Assembly: GCA_913775095.1 (NCBI GenBank)
Contig: CAJYIW010000007.1
Span: 32,001 to 96,000, forward strand
Origin: an uncultured Siphonobacter sp.
Lineage (GTDB): Bacteria > Bacteroidota > Bacteroidia > Cytophagales > Spirosomataceae
Length of the DNA: 64,000 nt
Direction: 5' to 3'
The position numbers were made by a program, and so were the translations under genes. The notes beneath the pieces are model-generated. The model was not told the origin of the DNA, did no database searches, and was given only the letters and a program-made list of their open reading frames with translations. The stretch's first letter is position 1. Each line of letters begins with the position of its first letter. Positions 23,522 through 31,419 of this stretch are shown here, in pieces.

Positions 23522-24079
23522 TTACTTAGGCAACAGAGCGGTTACCTGCTCGACAAATTCATCACTGTTATAATTGGCCATGCCTTCGTTTCTGTAAACG
23601 ATTTTACCGTCGGCATCAATAAGAAAAGTAACGGGGATGGCCTGTGTTTCAAACTGTTTCGGCAAGTCACCCGTGGGAGCATACACCGGGAAAGAAAATC
23701 CTTCCTTTTTCATGAAATCGCGGGCGGCCTGCAGGTCTTCGTCTACGGTTAACATCACGAATTCAACGGGTTTTCCCTGCATCTTTTTATAGAGCTTTTC
23801 AATGTCCGGTAACTCCGCCCGGCAGGGAGGGCACCAGGTTGCCCAGACATTCATGAACACGACCTTACCTTTCAGGGCACTCAGGTTGGTTGTTTTACCG
23901 TCCAGGGTTTGTAAGGGAAATTCACCTGCTTCGGCCGTAGTGCTGGCCGAATCGGCAGCAGCCGTGGTTTCGGCGGTTTCGGTTTTGGATTTATTCTGGC
24001 AGCTCATCTGAACATACGCAAGCCCCGTGAGACACAGGCCAGTAATGAGAATAGATGCCGTACGTTTCCCGAATTTCAT
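23522..24079 (-). CDS. TlpA-like thioredoxin-fold lipoprotein
   Basis: A 185-residue thiol-disulfide oxidoreductase. Seen: a signal peptide ending near a lipobox Cys (YVQMSCQNK), an Ala/Thr/Glu-rich linker (about 30-52), and a TlpA/ResA fold with the active site WATWCPPCRAELP and the cis-Pro loop AIPVTFLI. Such proteins reduce disulfides in the periplasm, for example during cytochrome c maturation. It is preceded on the same strand by the antiporter gene after 100 bp. No partner gene tells its exact role. Confidence 0.88.
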   Translation of the reverse strand: MKFGKRTASILITGLCLTGLAYVQMSCQNKSKTETAETTAAADSASTTAEAGEFPLQTLDGKTTNLSALKGKVVFMNVWATWCPPCRAELPDIEKLYKKMQGKPVEFVMLTVDEDLQAARDFMKKEGFSFPVYAPTGDLPKQFETQAIPVTFLIDADGKIVYRNEGMANYNSDEFVEQVTALLPK

Positions 24080-24179
24080 GAAGTGTTGGTTTTGTTATAC
24101 TAGAGTTTTAACGAAACATCTTTCCTAATGCTTCCGAGCGAAGCTCAATTACGCTGCAATATAGGCATGTTTTAACGCT

Positions 24180-25445
24180 TTACTCATGATCAGACACCGT
24201 GTTTACCAGCTCACTTTTAGGCTTTTGAGTTAATTTACCTACGGTAAGTCCCTGAACGATAAGTGAGAAGACAACAACGAAGTACGTAATGGCCTGAAAT
24301 AAATCGCTGTTCAGGTGTTCGTCAATGGAAAGAGCCAGAGCGACGGATACCCCGCCCCGAAGCCCTCCCCAGAGTAAGATCACCATGGACTGCCGATCCA
24401 GTTTTTCACGGAAAGGAATAATGGCTGAAGGCACTGCGATGGACACCAGCCGGCCCAGCAACACTACGAAGATACTGATCAGCCCAATCAGCCAGTATTT
24501 ACCCAGGTCCGGGATTAATAAAAGCTCAAAACCAATCAGCAGGAACAAACAGGCGTTCATGATTTCGTCAATCAGCTCCCAGAATTTTTCCAGGTAATCC
24601 TGCGTGACTTCCGACATCGCCTGCGTTTTACCGTAGTTTCCTACCACCAGACCCGCGGCAACCATCACCAGCGGACCCGAGATGTGCATGGCCTGAGCCA
24701 GTAAATAACCGCCCATGACAATAGCGAGGGTAATCATGACAGAAACTTTGTAATCATCAATTCGTTTGATCGCCTTGGAACCAATGAAGCCCAGCACCAG
24801 TCCAACCGCCAGACCACCGAAGGCTTCTTTGACTAGTAATAACGAAATGGTGCTCAGGGAAAAATTGGTTTCACCTTCGCGGGCCATTTCCAGCAGAGTC
24901 AGAAATACCACGACTGCCACGCCGTCATTGAAGAGCGATTCCCCCGCAATTTTGGTTTCCAGTGATTTAGGCACGTCCGCCGCTTTCAAAATGCCCAGAA
25001 CGGCAATGGGATCCGTGGGAGAGATCAAAGCTCCAAAAACCAGACATTGCACGAACGGAATGCTCATGTTTAACCAGTTGAGAGCCAGATACATAAATCC
25101 TCCCACCAGTAAGGTTGAAAGAATGACACTGATGGTAGAGAAGACAATGACGTATCGTTTTTCTTCCCTCAAATCATTGATATGAATGTGAATGGCTCCG
25201 GCAAAAAGCAGAAAGTTCAGCATGGCTCCCATGAGGATTTCCTCGAGGTTGGCCCCTTTAATGAAACGGGCTGCATTCTCGAACAAGTGCGGCCAGAAAC
25301 GCCCTACACTCACCAGCAATAGGGAAGAAACCAGAGCCATAACCATGATCCCAATGGTGGCCGGAAGCTTGAGGTATCTTAAATTGAGATAGGCAAAAAT
25401 GGCAGAGACAACAATCAGGACGGAGAAGGTATAATAGAGTTCCAT
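24180..25445 (-). CDS. CPA1-family Na+/H+ antiporter
   Basis: A 421-residue inner-membrane protein with about 12 hydrophobic segments. The antiporter core motifs are seen: GALISPTDPIAVLGILK (the TD-containing unwound helix), ESLFNDGVAVVVFLTLLE (ND motif) and LLWGGLRGGVSVALAL. These mark the CPA1/NhaP type, which exchanges Na+ or K+ for protons. The frame extends to 25481, but ATG at 25445 (MELYYTFSVLIVV) starts the first helix cleanly. Confidence 0.92.
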   Translation of the reverse strand: MELYYTFSVLIVVSAIFAYLNLRYLKLPATIGIMVMALVSSLLLVSVGRFWPHLFENAARFIKGANLEEILMGAMLNFLLFAGAIHIHINDLREEKRYVIVFSTISVILSTLLVGGFMYLALNWLNMSIPFVQCLVFGALISPTDPIAVLGILKAADVPKSLETKIAGESLFNDGVAVVVFLTLLEMAREGETNFSLSTISLLLVKEAFGGLAVGLVLGFIGSKAIKRIDDYKVSVMITLAIVMGGYLLAQAMHISGPLVMVAAGLVVGNYGKTQAMSEVTQDYLEKFWELIDEIMNACLFLLIGFELLLIPDLGKYWLIGLISIFVVLLGRLVSIAVPSAIIPFREKLDRQSMVILLWGGLRGGVSVALALSIDEHLNSDLFQAITYFVVVFSLIVQGLTVGKLTQKPKSELVNTVSDHE

Positions 25446-25616
25446 AGGGTGATGAATTAATACACGACTTATAAAAAACAACGCGTGGGTATGGGAGATG
25501 TTTTATAATCCAACGAAGTTTTGCCGCATTTACAATTAGAAAATTTTAATGTATCTCTCTGTTCTTTTGGAGTGAATAACCTAAATCTGTAACCCAGCAA
25601 GAGCGTTTTATCAGGT

Positions 25617-25638
25617 GAGACCTCCATTGATGGCGTCT
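25617..25638. repeat. Imperfect copy of the GAGACG...CGTCTC palindrome
   Basis: GAGACCTCCATTGATGGCGTCT resembles the palindrome at 21845-21866 (GAGACGCGAT/ATCGCGTCTC). CCAT/ATGG and AGAC/GTCT still pair. It lies in a 514-bp gap (25446-25959) without a credible gene. Confidence 0.35.
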
Positions 25639-25712
25639 GGGTAGAGGCAGTTTTTTATTATTCCTCCCGCCACACGCGGCTTGGTTACCTTTTTATTTCG
25701 TTCGTTCCCGGC

Positions 25713-25736
25713 GGAGATGCCATGAAGGGACGTCTC
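25713..25736. repeat. Second imperfect copy of the GAGACG...CGTCTC palindrome
   Basis: The segment reads GGAGATGCCATGAAGGG then ACGTCTC. Its outer arms match the palindrome at 21845-21866 and the copy 75 bp upstream. It looks like a decayed member of a short intergenic repeat family. Confidence 0.35.
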
Positions 25737-25904
25737 TACGTCAGAGATCGCCTGTTCGCTTCGATTCCAGATCAGGAGGGATCAAAACCTGTTCAGAATA
25801 ACTCTTCGGTAGCTTCAATAAAAAAATCGTATCCAAACGAAGATTTTCCTGCACATTCCGCAATAGAATAGGCCTTTTTCTGTCGCGATTTTAAGGGTTT
25901 CCTG

Positions 25905-25912
25905 TATCTTTG
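25905..25912 (+). promoter_or_regulatory. Promoter -7 element of glyS
   Basis: TATCTTTG fits TAnnTTTG and lies 47 nt before the glyS start. No T-box-like leader was seen. Confidence 0.5.
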
Positions 25913-25959
25913 CCCCCCGAATTACGTTTTCTAAACTTCGATTTTTCGAAAGACCTTTT

Positions 25960-27441
25960 ATGGCCGAACAACAAGAACCCGCTGGCTCGCTCAAGGACAT
26001 CATCGCCCATGCCAAGGAGTACGGCTTTGTTTTCCCTTCCTCAGAAATTTACGACGGCTTACAGGCTGTGTATGACTACGGTCAGTACGGCGTTGAACTG
26101 AAAAATAACCTGAAATCGCTGTGGTGGAAAGCCATGACGATGCTCAACGATAATGTGGTAGGGATTGATGCCTCCATTTTCATGCATCCCCTGACCTGGA
26201 AAGCGTCTGGTCACGTAGATTCCTTCAACGATCCGATGATCGACAATAAGGATTCAAAAAAACGGTACCGGGCCGACCAGTTACTCGAAGCAAAAGCGGA
26301 AGAATACGCTAACAATGGTCATACCGAACGGGGAGATGCCTTATTGCATCAGATGGGCCGTCTGCTCGACGCGGGCGATCTGGAAGGTGTACGGGAGCTG
26401 ATCATTTTGGAAGGCATCAAGTGTCCTATTTCCGGAACGGACAACTGGACGGAAGTACGTCAGTTTAACCTGATGTTCTCGACTCAGGTAGGGGCCGTGT
26501 CGGATGATGCGAGTTTGATTTACCTGCGTCCGGAAACGGCTCAGGGTATTTTCGTTAACTTCCTGAACGTTCAGAAAACGGGCCGGATGAAAGTTCCTTT
26601 CGGTATTGCTCAAATTGGTAAAGCATTCCGGAATGAAATCGTAGCCCGTCAGTTCATTTTCCGGATGCGTGAATTTGAGCAGATGGAAATGCAATTCTTC
26701 TGCCGCCCGGGTACCGAGATGGAGTGGTACGACAAGTGGAAAGAAACTCGTATGAAATTCCACCAGGCCATTGGTATTCCTGCGGACAAACTGCGTTACA
26801 AGCCCCACGACAAACTGGCTCACTACGCCAACGCGGCCGTGGATATTGAATATAAATTCCCCTTCGGTTTCCGTGAAATGGAAGGGATTCACTCGCGTAC
26901 TGATTTCGATCTGAGCAGCCATCAGGAATTGTCCCGCAAGAAGCAGCAATACTTCGATAACGACCTGAACGAAGAAGGTAAGCCTTACGGAAACTACATT
27001 CCTTACGTAGTTGAAACGTCCGTAGGAGCGGATCGTCTGTTCCTGGCGGTGCTGAGTAATGCCTATACCGAAGAAACGTCGGAGGATGGTAAATCCCGGA
27101 CGTACCTGAAATTTCACCCCGCCCTTGCTCCGATCAAGGCAGCGATCCTGCCGATTGTGAAGAAAGATGGTCTGCCTGACAAAGCCCGTGAAATTCAGAA
27201 TGCTCTGAAATACGATTTCAACGTCTTCTACGAAGAGCGGGATAGTATCGGAAAGCGTTATACCCGTCAGGATCTGATCGGAACGCCTTTCTGTATTGCG
27301 GTGGATTATCAGACGTTGGAAGATAACACCGTGACGATTCGTCACCGCGACACTACGGAACAACAACGGGTAGCGATTTCTGAGCTGAAAAGCATCATCG
27401 GTCATGCCGTTTCTCCTGAACGCGTGTTCGAAAAATTATAA
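25960..27441 (+). CDS. glyS: Glycyl-tRNA synthetase (dimeric type)
   Basis: A 493-residue class II glycyl-tRNA synthetase of the single-chain dimeric type found in Bacteroidota and eukaryotes, not the alpha2-beta2 type. Seen: FVFPSSEIYDGL at the N terminus, the motif 2 region FGIAQIGKAFRNEI...FRMREFEQMEMQFF, and an anticodon-binding C-terminal domain (ALAPIKAAILPIVKKDG...). It charges tRNA-Gly in the cytoplasm. A terminator hairpin follows. The start is the ATG after a TATCTTTG promoter. Confidence 0.96.
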   Translation: MAEQQEPAGSLKDIIAHAKEYGFVFPSSEIYDGLQAVYDYGQYGVELKNNLKSLWWKAMTMLNDNVVGIDASIFMHPLTWKASGHVDSFNDPMIDNKDSKKRYRADQLLEAKAEEYANNGHTERGDALLHQMGRLLDAGDLEGVRELIILEGIKCPISGTDNWTEVRQFNLMFSTQVGAVSDDASLIYLRPETAQGIFVNFLNVQKTGRMKVPFGIAQIGKAFRNEIVARQFIFRMREFEQMEMQFFCRPGTEMEWYDKWKETRMKFHQAIGIPADKLRYKPHDKLAHYANAAVDIEYKFPFGFREMEGIHSRTDFDLSSHQELSRKKQQYFDNDLNEEGKPYGNYIPYVVETSVGADRLFLAVLSNAYTEETSEDGKSRTYLKFHPALAPIKAAILPIVKKDGLPDKAREIQNALKYDFNVFYEERDSIGKRYTRQDLIGTPFCIAVDYQTLEDNTVTIRHRDTTEQQRVAISELKSIIGHAVSPERVFEKL

Positions 27442-27460
27442 TGTAATCGATTTAAACCTG

Positions 27461-27496
27461 GGGTATTGGCTGGTGACGGTCAATACCCTTTCTTTT
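27461..27496 (+). terminator. Terminator after glyS
   Basis: GGGTATTG (27461-27468) pairs with CAATACCC (27481-27488) with a 12-nt loop, then TTTCTTTTT. Confidence 0.8.
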
Positions 27497-27500
27497 TGAT

Positions 27501-27959
27501 ATGCTTACTATTCAGCGAGAATCGGCTCATTCGGTCGATGCTACCTTATTAATTGGCGAAGCCGTACAGGAATTAAGACGGCGTTACCCGGGCTTTGAAG
27601 CCAATGAATACGCTCCCGGCGAAGCGGATCAGGCAGGAGCGGCCTTTGTCGTCGCCCGTTTGGATGAAGCACCCGCCGGTTGTGGGGCCTTACGACCCTT
27701 TGAGACCGCAGATTCCGTAGAAATTAAACGGATGTTTGTGCGGGAAGCGTATCGCCGTCAGGGAATCTCCAGACAAATTTTAACTTTTCTGGAAGAAACG
27801 GCCCGGCAATTGGGCTATCAGAAAATAGTGCTGGAAACGGGTACCAAACAACCCGAAGCCATTCAGTTATACCAGCAGTCGGGCTACGATCGGATTCCTA
27901 ATTTCGGTGAAATCAAGGACGAAACGATCTGTGTCTGCTTTGCAAAAGAGTTATACTAA
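27501..27959 (+). CDS. GNAT-family N-acetyltransferase
   Basis: A 152-residue acetyltransferase. Seen: AGCGALRPF, the acetyl-CoA-binding motif VREAYRRQGISRQIL (R-x-x-G-x-G/S type), and LETGTKQPEAIQLYQQSGY, all typical of small GNAT enzymes. The acceptor is unknown. It begins 5 nt after the glyS terminator tail. Confidence 0.87.
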   Translation: MLTIQRESAHSVDATLLIGEAVQELRRRYPGFEANEYAPGEADQAGAAFVVARLDEAPAGCGALRPFETADSVEIKRMFVREAYRRQGISRQILTFLEETARQLGYQKIVLETGTKQPEAIQLYQQSGYDRIPNFGEIKDETICVCFAKELY

Positions 27960-28011
27960 TCACGAAAGCTGGTACGGATTTTTAGCAAGGCAAGCCGATT
28001 TAAAATCTCAC

Positions 28012-28043
28012 CTCATTTTGAGGAAAATTTAGGTTAAAATGAG
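28012..28043. repeat. Inverted repeat in the 27960-28256 gap
   Basis: CTCATTTT (28012-28019) and AAAATGAG (28036-28043) are perfect inverted repeats 16 nt apart, in AT-rich DNA. There is no gene in the gap. Confidence 0.3.
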
Positions 28044-28137
28044 AAAAATTATAGAAAAATAAAAAAAGTTATATCTAAATGAGGACTTTAGAATCTCGCA
28101 GCTAACTCGCTGGTTTCTAGTAAATAAAATATTTTAT

Positions 28138-28197
28138 AAAAAATCTTTCGGTGAAAAGAGGCCTTAAAATGGCCTTAAACTCGCCGAAAGATTTTTT
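28138..28197 (+). terminator. Nested double hairpin upstream of the NlpC/P60 gene
   Basis: The outer stem is AAAAAATCTTTCGG (28138-28151) with CCGAAAGATTTTTT (28184-28197); an inner hairpin pairs AGGCC with GGCCT. The T-rich 3' arm would make a terminator for the GNAT transcript, about 180 nt after its stop. It could also be an attenuator for the gene 59 nt downstream. Confidence 0.6.
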
Positions 28198-28256
28198 TTA
28201 TTCCGGGCTTATCGGGCTACCTTTATGAACCTCATTGTGACAACTAACCGAATTTT

Positions 28257-28778
28257 ATGCTAAGAAAAGTTCTTCTGGCAGGTATTTTTACTTGCTTTCT
28301 GAATGTATCTTTTGCTCAACAAGCGGCCAGTAATCAGGTTCAGGCTACCCGAGTCGAAGGTTTTACCAACAAAGTACTAGATTTCGCCGAGCAGCATCTT
28401 CACATTCGTTACCGATCCGGTGGAACTACCAAAGGTGGTTTTGATTGCAGCGGTTTTGTACGGTTCTGTTTCAAAAACTTTGGCATGTTGCTGCCGCACT
28501 CCAGTTCCTCCATGGGTTCACTCGGGCATGCGGTAAAAGTGGATGACTGCCGCCCCGGAGATCTCATTTTTTTCAAAGGAAGTAATTCACGTAGTCATAA
28601 CATCGGCCACGTGGGTATTATCTCCGAAGTAAAAGAAGGAAAAATCAAATTCATTCATTCGGCCTATAACGGTGGGGTACGTTTCGACTGGCTTGACCAG
28701 GAAAAGTACTATCAAAACCGTTTCGCGGGCATCCGTCGCGTGGTAGGTGTTCTGGATTTGTTACCCGATCAGACTTAG
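28257..28778 (+). CDS. NlpC/P60-family secreted peptidoglycan endopeptidase
   Basis: A 173-residue exported cysteine peptidase with a signal peptide (VLLAGIFTCFLNVSFAQ). The catalytic Cys is in GGFDCSGFVRF, the His in NIGHVGIIS, and a third polar residue (His) in FIHSAYNGG. NlpC/P60 enzymes cut D-Glu-meso-DAP bonds in cell-wall peptides. It ends at a long palindromic terminator shared with convergent pheS. Confidence 0.9.
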   Translation: MLRKVLLAGIFTCFLNVSFAQQAASNQVQATRVEGFTNKVLDFAEQHLHIRYRSGGTTKGGFDCSGFVRFCFKNFGMLLPHSSSSMGSLGHAVKVDDCRPGDLIFFKGSNSRSHNIGHVGIISEVKEGKIKFIHSAYNGGVRFDWLDQEKYYQNRFAGIRRVVGVLDLLPDQT

Positions 28779-28788
28779 TACTTATGAC

Positions 28789-28834
28789 TATAAAAGAAAG
28801 AGGCTCCGATTCGTCGGAGCCTCTTTCTTTTATA
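28789..28834. terminator. Perfect 21-bp bidirectional terminator with TTCG loop
   Basis: The left arm (28789-28809, starting TATAAAAGAAAGAGG) pairs perfectly with the right arm (28814-28834) around a TTCG tetraloop. It lies between the NlpC/P60 gene and convergent pheS. Confidence 0.92.
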
Positions 28835-28862
28835 ACCGTCAACAGATAGTGCCTATGATCCA

Positions 28863-29894
28863 CTAGGCGTTCTCAAACTGACGCAGGAAACGTACGTCGT
28901 TTTCTGAATACAGGCGTAAGTCACGAACCCGATACTTCAGGTTGGCAATCCGCTCAATACCCATGCCGAAGGCAAAGCCAGTGTATTTCTTGGAGTCGAT
29001 ACCACAGTTTTCCAGAACATTGGGATCGATCATGCCGCAACCCAGAATTTCAACCCAGCCCGTGTGTTTACACATCGAGCAGCCTTCGCCCTTGCAAATG
29101 GTACAGGAAATATCCATTTCGGCACTGGGCTCGGTGAAGGGAAAATAGGAGGGACGGAAACGTACCTTGAATTCCTGGCCGAACAGCTCGCGAACGAATT
29201 GGTATAAGGTATCCTTCAGATCTTTAAAGCTTACGTTTTCATCAATGTACAGGCCTTCGATCTGATGGAAAAAGCAGTGGGCACGGGCCGAAATGGCTTC
29301 ATTGCGGTACACGCGTCCGGGCATGATGCTTCGCAGCGGAGGTTTCTGATTCTGCATCAGACGGATCTGAACATTGGAAGTGTGCGTACGCAGGAGAATA
29401 TCCTTTCCGGGACCTTTCTTTTCAATGAAAAAGGTATCCTGCATTTCGCGGGCCGGATGGTTTTCGGGGAAATTCAGAGCTGTGAAGTTGTACCAGTCTT
29501 CTTCAATTTCCGGTCCATCGGCTACATTAAAGCCCAGGCGGGCAAAAATTTCGATGATTCGCTGACGAACCAGGCTTAAAGGGTGCTGGCTTCCGGTCTC
29601 GTTAGGAACGGTGGGTAAGGTTAAGTCTACCTCTGGGGTAACCTGCTGACTCTGTGAGCTTTCCAGTTGATCCTGAGCAGTCTGAAATTTTTCCTGAGCT
29701 AAATTTTTCAGCCCATTCAATTCCTGACCCATCGCCTTCCGATCTTCGGCCGGAACGTTTTTTAATAACTCGAACAGGCCCGCAACAGCACCTTTACGGC
29801 CCACGTATGCAATCCGGAATTCTTCCAGTTGTTCTTTCGTAGTAATGGTATATTCAGCTATCTGCTGACGAATTTCGTTGACTTGCTCTATCAT
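28863..29894 (-). CDS. pheS: Phenylalanyl-tRNA synthetase alpha subunit
   Basis: A 343-residue PheS. Seen: an N-terminal coiled-coil arm (about 1-85), the class II core with FPENHPAREMQDTF, RTHTSNVQIR, motif 2 PGRVYRNEAISARAH, the Cys-rich CTICKGEGCSMCKHTGW segment, and motif 3 GFAFGMGIERIANLKY. It pairs with PheT, which is not in this window. The frame extends to 29912, but ATG at 29894 (MIEQVNEIRQQ) matches the family start. Confidence 0.95.
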   Translation of the reverse strand: MIEQVNEIRQQIAEYTITTKEQLEEFRIAYVGRKGAVAGLFELLKNVPAEDRKAMGQELNGLKNLAQEKFQTAQDQLESSQSQQVTPEVDLTLPTVPNETGSQHPLSLVRQRIIEIFARLGFNVADGPEIEEDWYNFTALNFPENHPAREMQDTFFIEKKGPGKDILLRTHTSNVQIRLMQNQKPPLRSIMPGRVYRNEAISARAHCFFHQIEGLYIDENVSFKDLKDTLYQFVRELFGQEFKVRFRPSYFPFTEPSAEMDISCTICKGEGCSMCKHTGWVEILGCGMIDPNVLENCGIDSKKYTGFAFGMGIERIANLKYRVRDLRLYSENDVRFLRQFENA

Positions 29895-30067
29895 GCCACA
29901 AAAATAATGCATTGCTTTCGCGAATGGAGGCAGAATTTACTTTTTCCTTATATTATGAGTATAAATACGCATTTTTATTTATTTTTAAGAAGGGTTTAGT
30001 AGTAACAAATCCAGAACTTTTATCATATTTGTGTCAGTAGTTTACAGTACTCAACCTTCCTAAAATT

Positions 30068-30457
30068 ATGTACACCGACCCTAAATCAGGTGCAGTCCCT
30101 CAGAAGTGGGCTGTTCCCGCTGGTACTATTCCCGTCTTTGACCGTCGCACCCAATATGTTCCTCTTGACGAGATCATTATGATCGAGGGCGACGGAAATT
30201 ACACCCTCTTTTTTTGTACGAATGGTCGCCGAATCATGGTTTCCAAAACCCTTCGCGATTACGAAAAACTCCTGGGGGAAAATTCTCCATTTTTCCGCAT
30301 TCATAAGTCCTACCTCATAAACATGAAGTTTGTGCAGCGATATGACGTTCGCGGAGAAGATTGTGTATGGTTGAAAAGTGGGCATATTCTCTCCATCGCT
30401 CGTCGACGGAAACACGAATTTGACCAGTTCATGCGTCAGAATGCCCTTCGAAATTAG
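30068..30457 (+). CDS. Orphan LytTR-domain DNA-binding protein
   Basis: A 129-residue protein that is almost only a LytTR domain (about 30-125). Seen: DEIIMIEGDGNYTLFF, SKTLRDYEKLL, FFRIHKSYLINMKFV, and SGHILSIARRRKHEF. LytTR domains bind DNA as beta-rich modules. There is no receiver domain and no membrane segment, and no sensor kinase adjoins, so the input is unknown. A TATC/ATATTTG-like promoter lies upstream. The gene is followed by an unusually long palindrome. Confidence 0.9.
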   Translation: MYTDPKSGAVPQKWAVPAGTIPVFDRRTQYVPLDEIIMIEGDGNYTLFFCTNGRRIMVSKTLRDYEKLLGENSPFFRIHKSYLINMKFVQRYDVRGEDCVWLKSGHILSIARRRKHEFDQFMRQNALRN

Positions 30458-30507
30458 CCTGTTTGGCAAATAGGCATAAGGTAAGCTTTTAGCATTCTAC
30501 TTTGCCG

Positions 30508-30564
30508 GAAGTATTCAATGAAAGAGCCGCTGGCTATACCAGCGGCTCTTTCATTGAATACTTC
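30508..30564. terminator. Perfect 26-bp palindromic bidirectional terminator
   Basis: The arms 30508-30533 and 30539-30564 are perfectly complementary over 26 bp with a 5-nt loop (CTATA). The right arm ends at the stop codon of the convergent beta-barrel gene. Confidence 0.85.
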
Positions 30565-31256
30565 TAGAATACTTTTAAACCCAGAGTTACCTGCCAGTTT
30601 TTCGATTTCTGCTTGAAGGGGTCGCTACCGTTGGGAGTTTCGATATTCACAAAACGAACATTGGAAATGCTGTCTTCGTACCGAACATCCAGTGAGAAGT
30701 TACCAATATCAATACCGCCGCCTAACTGATATCCCCAGGCTGCCTGTTTGAAAGTGTCATCAATGCTGCCGCTGGTATATTTCGTAATGGCATCTTTAAT
30801 GCTTTCATTAGAGCCCATCAAAAACGAAGCTACCGGACCGGCATTCACCCGTAAAGGGCCTACCCGCAACCCGAGCAGTAAAGGCACATCAATATTCTCC
30901 GTCTTTACTTTAACCTCCATAGGGGTACCCGTGGGGTTTCCGTTGGCATCAATGACCTGAACATTGTAAGAGCCGCCTTTCCCCGAATACAATACTTCGG
31001 GCTGAAGGTATAACGTGCGTCCGAATCGCATCCATAAACCGCCAACAAAGCCCGTTCGGGTATTCCAGCTTTGCTTTAAGTTTTCCCGTAGGGTTGAACC
31101 CTGATATTGACCATCCGTGACGAAATTTCCCGTTTTGAGCTGGGAAAGATTAGTTCCGGCCCGCAACCCTAACTGAAACCAGGGTCTGTCTTTTTGAGCG
31201 AAGGTTGATGCCGCTGAGAGCAGAAGAAAACTGCCCATTAAAAAATACTTTTTCAT
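30564..31256 (-). CDS. PorT-like outer-membrane beta-barrel protein
   Basis: A 230-residue exported protein with a signal peptide (MKKYFLMGSFLLLSAASTFAQ) and an OMP_b-brl_2 (PorT-like) barrel. Seen: FQLGLRAGTNLSQL, FVGGLWMRFGRTLYLQPEVLYSGKG, VPLLLGLRVGPLRVNAGP, GYQLGGGIDIGNFSLDVRYE and a final VTLGLKVF ending in an aromatic residue, as outer-membrane barrels do. The role is unknown. Confidence 0.86.
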   Translation of the reverse strand: MKKYFLMGSFLLLSAASTFAQKDRPWFQLGLRAGTNLSQLKTGNFVTDGQYQGSTLRENLKQSWNTRTGFVGGLWMRFGRTLYLQPEVLYSGKGGSYNVQVIDANGNPTGTPMEVKVKTENIDVPLLLGLRVGPLRVNAGPVASFLMGSNESIKDAITKYTSGSIDDTFKQAAWGYQLGGGIDIGNFSLDVRYEDSISNVRFVNIETPNGSDPFKQKSKNWQVTLGLKVF

Positions 31257-31419
31257 GGAGAATAATGATCATACGTTGAAGAACTTCCTTAAAACGCTAT
31301 ACCACTCGGTTTTTGTTTAAGATGTACGGGATAAACCTGTCAGACGATCTGGTATTTTTGGACAATTTTTAGTAAATTACTGGTCTGCCGCGTATAAAAC
31401 GGCTGTTTTTTGTACTATC

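Noticed and set aside
25446-25959. Search for a T-box or other leader before glyS
   Set aside because: No T-box sequence or specifier loop was seen; only promoter and decayed repeats are present.
26341-27405. 354-codon frame on the minus strand
   Set aside because: It is fully antisense to glyS, whose reading is certain; long antisense frames are common opposite highly expressed genes.
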